A DNA stretch of 24,996 nucleotides. Source: Ophiothrix spiculata. Taxonomy: Eukaryota > Echinodermata > Ophiuroidea > Amphilepidida > Ophiotrichidae. Made by a program: the position numbers and the translations under genes. The DNA is taken from the NCBI GenBank assembly GCA_000969725.1, contig JXSR01S007556.1; one strand, written 5' to 3'. Numbering within the stretch: position 1 is the first letter of the stretch; every line of letters begins with the position of its first letter. Below are positions 18,732 to 24,996 of this stretch, in pieces. The notes under the pieces were generated by a model. That model had not been told where the DNA came from. It searched no databases and saw nothing but the letters and a program-made list of their open reading frames with translations.

Positions 18732-18993
18732 CAGGGGCGTCGGAACTGTATGGGCTTTGGCCGCACCACTTTTAAGCCAAAAAAGAAAAAATTAATAAAT
18801 TTAATTGATTTTGATGTGCTTTATTATGGTCCTGGTATAAATAACCACAACATAACAATGTACAAATTAGTTTTTAGTAGATGTTGTCTTCTGGGTCTTA
18901 GTTATTTCCTTATTCTTTGATAACTGACGGCCCACAGGCCGCACAACCTTTATCAGTGGCCGCACCACTTTTATTTTCCTTCCGACACCCCTG
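18732..18993. mobile_element. hAT-like MITE (CAGGGGCGTCGGAA ends)
   Basis: The ends are CAGGGGCGTCGGAA at 18732 and TTCCGACACCCCTG finishing at 18993, with one internal mismatch. The flanking octamers are AATTATTT (18724-18731) and AGTTATTT (18994-19001), an 8-bp target duplication with one change. Inside are two copies of GGCCGCACCACTTTTA-like sequence (about 18769 and 18959, same strand). hAT MITEs with these ends are familiar from many invertebrate genomes. It lies in the presumed intron of the minus-strand gene. Confidence 0.9.
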
Positions 18994-19764
18994 AGTTATT
19001 TTCCTATTTATGGTCACTCTAAAGTTTGGTATGTTGGAAAAATATGAGCCATCACTCTTATGTATTATGTAAACCTTTAAGTTTGTATATATGCATGGCC
19101 TTTAACGTTTAAAAATACGAAATATCCTGAGCCCTTACTTTACTTTGGGTACAAATTAAACACGACTATTTAAAAAAGTTACCGTTTTAGTCGGGAAAAG
19201 CAATGCTATACGATAACCATCTTGACTGATAATTTAATTATACTAAGATATCGCTTATGTATGTATCAGAGTCTAGAAGTAGATTATACTTATAAAAAGT
19301 AACAGTGAGAAAGTAAATAAAACCGCGCTAGTCCAAAAACAAAATCAAAATTTCGACAAGTGTATCGTTTATCAAATACAGTAAATGAAAAATTTTACTA
19401 GTCTGACAGAAAATTTGGATTTGTGCAGAGTCTTTGTTTGTTTTTTTAATTCAAAAGTTCAAACCGGCGCAATGTTTTTATGTTAACACTAAAGCTCCGT
19501 TTTTTTGTTTACTGCAGAGTTTCTCATTTTGGACTGGAAAAATGGTAAAGTACAGAAAAAAATGTATTGTTGGACTAGCGCCGTGCCTATGGTGCCGGAC
19601 TTGCGACATGTCGTACTAACAGGTGTGACCCCATCATTGGCTATTCAAAATTCAAATCCGCTATCGAACAGAACAGAACCAAATTTAATGTCCCAATCTG
19701 TGTCTCGAGTCTCTATGGGTATCAGTATCAACATCAACAAGGCACAAAAATACTTTCTCCTTAC
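18994..19764 (-). other. Presumed intron sequence
   Basis: This lies between the exon ending at 19765 and the candidate exon at 18384 on the minus strand. A plus-strand frame at 19505-19876 runs across the exon border and is antisense to it, so it is not a gene. No further convincing exon was found in these bases. Confidence 0.45.
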
Positions 19765-19863
19765 CTGTTTTGCTGCGACTTTAGCTTCCTTGTCACCTTT
19801 GTACCGTTTTATGAGGGAATTAGAACGTTTAGATTCCGCACTTCTAATCCTCTTCTGTGTTTC
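19765..19863 (-). CDS. Internal exon of an unidentified gene (33 codons)
   Basis: On the minus strand the exon follows an acceptor with a pyrimidine-rich tract (TTTTTTTCTTCATATTATATTCTAAAG) broken by AT bases, and ends CAG before GTAAGG, a consensus donor. It is exactly 99 bases, phase 0 at both ends. The peptide begins ETQKRIRSAESKRSNSLIKR and continues through a KGDKEAK core to AAKQ: highly charged, rich in K, R, E and A, and probably alpha-helical or coiled-coil. It joins in frame to the 60-codon exon at 20300-20479 after a 436-bp intron. I do not recognise the family. The exact exon length, matching phase and strong donor make chance unlikely. Confidence 0.75.
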
Positions 19864-20072
19864 CTTTAGAATATAATATGAAGAAAAAAAGCATTACTAC
19901 ATAACTATTATACTAGTAAAAGAAATGATTTTATACCACCCTCTTAAAATGAGCATATTTTTGGAACGCCTTTATCAATGAACTGAACTGAGGGTAATGG
20001 AAAAGCGGTAGTTTTGAAAGCTCAGTGCCTTAACAAAGCAAATTGCGCGCGCATATACTGCATAACAAAAGT

Positions 20073-20118
20073 CAACATGTCTATAGACTACAACATGTCT
20101 AAAGACTACAACATGTCT
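20073..20118 (+). repeat. 18-bp minisatellite in an intron
   Basis: Two full copies and part of a third of CAACATGTCTATAGACTA start at 20073, 20091 and 20109. They lie in the 436-bp intron between the two confident exons. The frame stays open on both strands because 18 is a multiple of three, which explains the small open frames here. Confidence 0.8.
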
Positions 20119-20299
20119 GACGACATGGCGAAAACAAGGTATATTATTCATTTTTCGGTTCATAATTTTTATTTTACCCGGCACGTTACATTTTCAAATC
20201 TATAAGTCCTCAAATGACATTCTTAATACATACAATAATTTGTTTAGTTGTTAGAGTTTAGTTAATAGGCTTAAGCCTGATTTTCTCTCTACTTCTTAC

Positions 20300-20479
20300 C
20301 TTTTCAAGAATGAACATGAAGAAAGCTCTATCTTCTTCAGTAGTCATGTCGCTTAAACATACAGTTAAGTTTCTGTATTGTTCGAGTGGATCTGGTAATG
20401 AGCTCGAAAGTTTCCTGCTACATACGCTCCTCTCATGTTGTTTGGTTTGGAAAAACATCTTAACTATCTTGTGTGAATT
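20300..20479 (-). CDS. Internal exon of an unidentified gene (60 codons)
   Basis: On the minus strand a clear acceptor (ATTGTTTTTACAG) at 20480-20492 precedes the exon, and the donor is AAG followed by GTAAGAAG at 20299-20292. The length is exactly 180 bases and both borders are phase 0. The peptide starts NSHKIVKMFFQTKQHERS, has a SSSLPDPLEQYRNLTVCLS centre and an acidic MTTEEDRAFFMFILEK end, followed in the next exon by ETQKRIRSAES. The mix of aromatic and charged residues with regular spacing looks like a folded helical domain followed by a charged helix, not low-complexity translation. No catalytic or zinc-binding motif is visible and I cannot name the family. The start of the gene lies upstream, above 20500; no reliable upstream exon was found, perhaps because the foldback element and repeat fragments occupy that side. 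Confidence 0.8.
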
Positions 20480-20540
20480 CTGTAAAAACAATAATTGGAA
20501 TTCGAATATTAGCCATTAATTACTTAATCATAGAATTAAC

Positions 20541-21200
20541 TGGCTTTCTTCCGATTACCAGACATCGGTGGCCGGTGGTTATGTGACCATATCATCCACT
20601 ATCTCTTCAGTTACGGTCCAATATCAACCGGCGGCCGATCGTTGACCACCGGGCAACGCAAGAAATCACAGATGTCATACTAAAGTTTCGGCGTTGCCGC
20701 TTCCTTCCGATGACCAGACACCGCCCTGGACCGGTTGTAATATGACCTAGCTTTACAGGGAGATTTTAAGAGAGATAAGTCCTTTGGATCTCAATGTACT
20801 AGTACACAGAACAAATGTCGTGCTCGACGTTTTGAAAAGTGACAAACATAAAAGATGGAGCAGATTAAATTCTTGGTAAGCATAAAACACAGATTGCCTT
20901 GATTGATCTCAGGAAACCAGCACTCAAAAAGAGAAAAGATGATCAGGCTAGTTACAAAACTTACAACAATCTTGCTTTTTAGCCTAACACCGAAACATCG
21001 GTATGAAATCGGTAAGACATGGTGAATGCTTGCGTTGCCCGATCAGTCACCGGGCAGCCGTCGGTTATTATCGGAACATAATGCTATGGTCACATAACCA
21101 CCGGTCGCCGAGTGGTGCCCGATAATCGGAAGGAAGCTGCAAAGCCGCAACATCGGTATCACACCAGTGAATGCTTGCTTGTGTTGCACGGAAACCAGGT
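20541..21200. mobile_element. Foldback element with tandem-repeat arms
   Basis: A unit of about 150-160 bp begins near GCTTCCTTCCGATTACCAGA, includes CCGGTGGTTATGTGACCATA and CCGGGCAACGCAAG, and ends near TTTCGGCGTTGC. It occurs whole at 20541-20697 and again in part at 20698-20760. In reverse complement it occurs at 21138 back to about 20990, with a further partial unit at 21139-21200. The arms are thus tandem repeats facing each other across a loop of about 230 bases (20760-20990). The sequence is notably more GC-rich than its surroundings. This is the layout of foldback-type transposons. No target duplication found and no protein recognised. Confidence 0.7.
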
Positions 21201-21235
21201 TTCAAGTCCCAAAAGGAACCGCGATTTTATTCATT

Positions 21236-21560
21236 TTAATAATACATAGAGCTAACCAGAAAGACAGTTTGTATTTCATACGGAAGGCAATGCATGTTTT
21301 CTTAAAATCTTTCCACTCCTTAATGTAGAGTTAACACATGGCCTGAAGCGACAATAAGTACGCACGTTGTACAATGTAACATAATCTGATTACTTAAGCG
21401 AGAAGAGGAAAGGAGGATTTTTCATTCCCTGTGAATTCTGTTGTAACTACGTTATACTTACCAAACTAGTAAGACGTTGCTGAGGCCCCCGAAGCAAGTT
21501 TATTGACAGCACGCACTTGGACGTCTTATCGCACACTCACGTTTTTCGCTTTTTACTTGA
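21236..21560 (-). repeat. Inverted fragment of the long repeat (module P)
   Basis: In reverse complement this matches module P of units 1 and 3, from GTGCGTGCTGTCAATAAACT (like 13050-13075) through CTAGTTTGGTA and GAATTCACAGGGAATGAAAA to CTGTCTTTCTGGTTAGCTCT at about 21242. It stops abruptly there, inside the module, so the copy is truncated. It shows that module P can occur without Q and that the family is not confined to the three direct units. Confidence 0.75.
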
Positions 21561-22559
21561 AAGTGATGCCAGCGGTGAACTGTTGATGAAAAACAAAGAA
21601 CATACAATATAATTTTTATATATTCATCTGTTTAAGCTAATACCGTCAGATCCAACAAAATTGTATACAATATTATGTACATATTATACATGTAAGGCTA
21701 TGTTTGCTCTTAAAAGCCAATCAGACCACTTTATTATTAAACACATATTCTTAGCATAGGTGGAGCATTCTAGTTGTGATTGCCAGTATTCGTTCAAAGT
21801 GCAAGTATAGCATGTTTTCGTTCTTTCAAATGTCACTACCACAGGCAAACGCTGTGTCCTCTTGAAAACATTCCATACTGTTTTGGTCGACCTGAACGAC
21901 ATCCAGCACGCGTTATGAAAATATTACAATCGAAATGCATTTGCGGCGTACACTGCACTGACAGTATGCTAACCGTGCAGTGACATTAAAAGAAGTTATT
22001 GTAATGATAGCTGGCGGTATTAACTTATGATAGCCTATATCAAAAATATAAAGCCGCAATGATTATAAATTGCATGTATATCATCAAAATATTATTTTGC
22101 ATAGACTATTGCACGCTTGTCTTCATTTTTTAAGCAGGTTAAACAATCTTATTTTGATTTCATTAGATTGTCTTGTATCTAACACTCTTAGACGATACAT
22201 ACATTAAATTGCTTTCTACTATAAGAAATTTTTAAAAAAAGAGATCTTTGAACATTTTATTCAGTTGTTAAGAATAATTGTCAATGATTTCCACCTTTTA
22301 AGATTATTTGGTCCTTTAGAAAAATCATGAAAAGATAAGAAATGTATATATATTTTCCCGATTGTTTTTTACGTATTTATAAATTTTGAGATTTGGTAAT
22401 GAGTAAAAAATCATGTCCTGTGGCCAAGTATTCTTACTTTTCATGTTTGAAATTGAAAATGAATTCTAACTCAAACATATTATTGAGTAGAGTGAACGGA
22501 ATTGTATTCATCGTACAAATATTGAATGTTAAAACAAACAAAAATGAAATTATCTTTCG
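21561..22559. other. AT-rich stretch, nothing firm
   Basis: I found no repeats with defined ends. A small hairpin, CACTGCAC / GTGCAGTG, lies at about 21951-21982. A minus-strand open stretch at 21684-21902 lacks convincing paired splice sites. Confidence 0.4.
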
Positions 22560-23052
22560 CGACTATATACTGCTAATTTCGATCAAATGACGTTACACGT
22601 AAAATTTACAAATGTCCCACGTGTCATATTGAGTAGAATCTTATCCCCACCATACGAAGCAGCACAACGTCAGATTACTTTAGTTTCCTAATGTTGATGC
22701 TGTTTTGATTTCGTAGATAACTTTATTCCTTGTAGCAAAATTGTATCAAAAGCATTACCTAAAGTAATTGTGTATGAAAACCCGTCTGCATGTTTGGCTC
22801 TAAGCAATGTATTCATTTGTTAGAGATTAAGATTTTGCAAATACAAATGTAAATGGAACACTGGGGAATTCCAATGAGATTTTCCTTAGCATATCTGCCT
22901 CATAATGTAAGAACGTAGTATGTACATATCAGATCAGTTACTTTCTTGTATCTTAGATGATTCGTGAAGGATTTAACTGTCAATGCTCTTTCATAATTAA
23001 AGAATAACTGAGGCATATGTCAAAACAAATGTACATACAGCCTTCTAGCATG
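22560..23052 (-). repeat. Dispersed repeat, copy B
   Basis: The reverse complement matches copy A (1506-2320) without the 317-bp insertion, including CAGACGGGTTTTCATACACA and TAATCTGACGTTGTGCTGCT. Identity looks like about 90% by eye over most of its length. It provides the empty site for the insertion at 1641-1957. Confidence 0.8.
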
Positions 23053-23057
23053 CATAG

Positions 23058-23226
23058 GGTGGATTAAAGCTTGCGGAACGCATGCGAAACCGCATTGAAA
23101 ACGGACGGTCAAAATTGATTCTCAGCTTCAACCTAACACCATTCAATCATATGCTTTATTGTACCACTACCTGACAGTACAAAACGCACCGCAACCGCAC
23201 CGCAAACGGATAAAAGTAATCTGACC
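23058..23226. mobile_element. Possible MITE with imperfect GC-rich inverted ends
   Basis: AAAGCTTGCGGAACGCATGC near 23067 weakly mirrors the reverse complement of the right side, TTTGCGGTGCGGTTGCGGTG (from about 23190-23210). The ends and target duplication are unclear. Confidence 0.3.
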
Positions 23227-23291
23227 TTTAGTCAAATAGTTACCGTATGTTTGTATAGATTGTAAATCTATTATAATGCTGGTTTTGTTGT

Positions 23292-23363
23292 GTGTCGAAT
23301 TAGTTGTCAAAGCTTAGTGTAAATTGTATGTCGAATTTGTTGTCAAAGCTTAGTGTAAATGAC
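23292..23363 (+). repeat. 36-bp direct duplication
   Basis: GTCGAATTAGTTGTCAAAGC begins at 23294 and recurs with one substitution at 23330. Two tandem copies span 23292-23363. Confidence 0.85.
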
Positions 23364-24359
23364 CACAATTTACGTCAGTGACCAAAGATTAATACAAGTA
23401 CTACAATGCACATACACATGCTAAATTATTTGACTTGATCCCGTAATTATCCATGCATAAAAAAAATTAACCATTTTACTTTTCCAGGAGATAAAAACTA
23501 ACTATATATATGTCAACGAACCTGCAAAGAATGCGATATCAAACTGCGACGGTAGATTTTCCCTGACTTCTGAATTCTAAAGAAATTCTTCATCTGTGAA
23601 AATAACTTAGCTCTCAGATCAGCGGCCAGTTGTGTTTGGATTGGATTCGTTGAAGTTTTATAACACTACACATTATAGGCGTCCAGTTTTGTTAACATCG
23701 ATATTAACAATGTCGTGTAGTGTTGATGACATCGCGATATTAAGGACGTACCAACTTACCCGGGGTACCTTCGTTTAGAATTACGTGCTTCTGTTAAATC
23801 TGGCAGCAGTGTTGCATCAATTAAACAGTCACACTTTTTTTATTAACTATACCTAATGATAAATACCCAGTACTGAAATTTAGTGTTGTCCCCGTGATGC
23901 ATGCGTTGTGCAGACATACGTAGATTGCAATAACGTAAGAACAGTTACGGAAAACATCAACGTGTAATGAAGCTTGACCAGATACACCTGCTGTGGAATC
24001 TAAAGGAAATGGATGGTACATACAATTCATATGAACTCATTGGATGCTATGAGTAAAGTCGCCCGTAAATCAATCCTACTACTTTCCTGGTTAGGTATAT
24101 TCATGATACCAAAAAGATAATTCACCATTATTGTGAAAAACTTGAAATTACATTATTTATACTTTTTGATGCCAATACATGAAGTACAATACAGGTAAAG
24201 ATCAATTATTAATCTGAATTAATCTGTAGAACTTATGACTAAAATCAACATTCAATTAACAAGTAATTTGAGAACTTTAACTTGTTTTAGTAATGTACTC
24301 CAAAATCAGACACAGGATTAGGAATTTTCAAAATTGCCTTTTGACTTGAAAATTTCCTA
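23364..24359. other. Mostly unassigned sequence
   Basis: No gene model can be supported. A 54-codon minus-strand open stretch around 23821-24000 and a 55-base exon-like segment at 23522-23576 were considered but have weak borders. A short inverted pair, AACACTACAC / GTGTAGTGTT, lies at about 23662 and 23714. Confidence 0.4.
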
Positions 24360-24608
24360 CACTGTTAGAACGTTGGGCAAATAATTTACCCAACGTTGGT
24401 TCAACTATGAACAACCCTACTTCTGGGTAAATAATTACCAACGTTGCGTAAAATGTTGGCTAATTACCTAACTGTTGGGTAAAAGTTGTTGCTAATTACC
24501 CAAATATTGGGTAAAATTTCACCAACAGTTGTTTAATATTATTTACCCAACAATTGGGTTGTTCATAGTTTAACCAACGCTAAATAATTGCCCAACAGTA
24601 TAACAGTG
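24360..24608. mobile_element. CACTG-ended MITE with palindromic subterminal motifs
   Basis: The ends are CACTGTTAGAACG at 24360 and TATAACAGTG finishing at 24608, with TA on both sides (24358-24359, 24609-24610). The arms mirror each other over about 80 bases, for example AACTATGAACAACCC near 24403 and its inverse near 24558. Inside are many ACCCAAC / GTTGGGT half-sites, often paired as palindromes. The termini and TA flanks resemble the larger element at 3410-4461, though the subterminal motif differs; a CACTA-type origin is inferred. Confidence 0.8.
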
Positions 24609-24610
24609 TA

Positions 24611-24996
24611 TAAAATTTGGATTCACATTTCTCTGACATTGATTTATTTTGTGTGAACACTACATGACCAACAATAAACATTTAGTCTGCATTATGTTAT
24701 CGGGTATTAATTTTGCAAACCCATTTTTATATGATCAGGGAAAAATAAAAATTCAACCTAGTAAATTGAATTTTCATACAAATGTTTTCGATCGAAAGAG
24801 TAAAGAGTAATTAATGATTTAAGGCTACAGTCCCTAAAAACGTCTAGCTCGGCTTAATGTCATGTTTACTGCAAGTTTTTACCTGCTAACACCTATCAGA
24901 ATATCACAATTTTTGGCATACATATTGAATAGAGTCTCTAGTTTATACATGGAACTTTACTAGTGATTTTACGTCCATTATCAAGGCCAAAATGAC
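24611..24996. other. AT-rich end of window, nothing recognised
   Basis: I see no exon-like frame, terminal repeat or tandem array. Confidence 0.5.

Noticed and set aside
19505-19876. 123-codon plus-strand frame
   Set aside because: It runs antisense over the better-supported minus-strand exon at 19765-19863 and ignores that exon's splice sites.
21684-21902. Minus-strand frame, with a possible exon reading VDQNSMECFQEDTAFACG in another frame
   Set aside because: The two readings conflict, and neither has convincing paired splice sites.
23522-23576. Possible minus-strand exon reading SEVRENLPSQFDIAFFAG
   Set aside because: The acceptor is acceptable but the donor (GTTCGT) is weak, and its phase does not fit the exon at 20300-20479.

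Overview
The window looks like AT-rich animal genomic DNA, most likely from a marine invertebrate. The evidence is spliceosomal exons with GT/AG borders, CR1/L2-like LINE 3' ends, a tRNA-derived SINE, and many small non-autonomous DNA transposons (MITEs) of TA-, TTAA- and 8-bp-target types. A run of N at 12307-12512 marks a draft-assembly gap. I cannot fix the phylum; several repeats recall echinoderm, hemichordate or lancelet genomes, but that is an impression only. I see no prokaryotic genes, no CRISPR array and no retroviral or LTR element.

The only convincing host gene is on the minus strand. It has two exons at 20300-20479 and 19765-19863, 60 and 33 codons, both phase 0 with consensus splice sites, and a possible terminal exon at 18322-18384. 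It encodes a charged, probably helical protein that I do not recognise. Upstream exons, if they lie in the window, were not identified with confidence.

Region by region: 1-2320 holds two MITEs (315-759, 1281-1486) and a dispersed repeat (copy A, 1506-2320) carrying a G-run-ended MITE. 2320-3130 has a near-perfect hairpin element amid a short recurring motif. 3134-5040 is a minus-strand CR1-like LINE remnant split by a CACTG-ended element (3410-4461) and a hAT-like MITE (4847-4994). 5041-15560 is dominated by three direct copies of a long unidentified repeat (units 1-3), each decorated with its own insertions. Between units 2 and 3 lie the SINE (10430-10667), a 60-bp minisatellite broken by two hairpin elements (about 11020-11935), a diverged relative of copy A (about 12120-12290) and the gap. 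15560-18060 is AT-rich with LINE 3' ends. 18060-20480 is the gene region, with a hAT-like MITE in one intron and a small minisatellite in the other. 20541-21200 is a foldback element with tandem-repeat arms, followed by an inverted fragment of the long repeat (21236-21560). 22560-23052 is copy B, the inverted partner of copy A. 24360-24608 is a second CACTG-ended MITE.

Comparing repeat copies gives filled and empty versions of several insertion sites. This makes the transposon boundaries and target duplications the best-supported annotation here, and gives a partial insertion order (the LINE first, then the hAT-like and CACTG elements).
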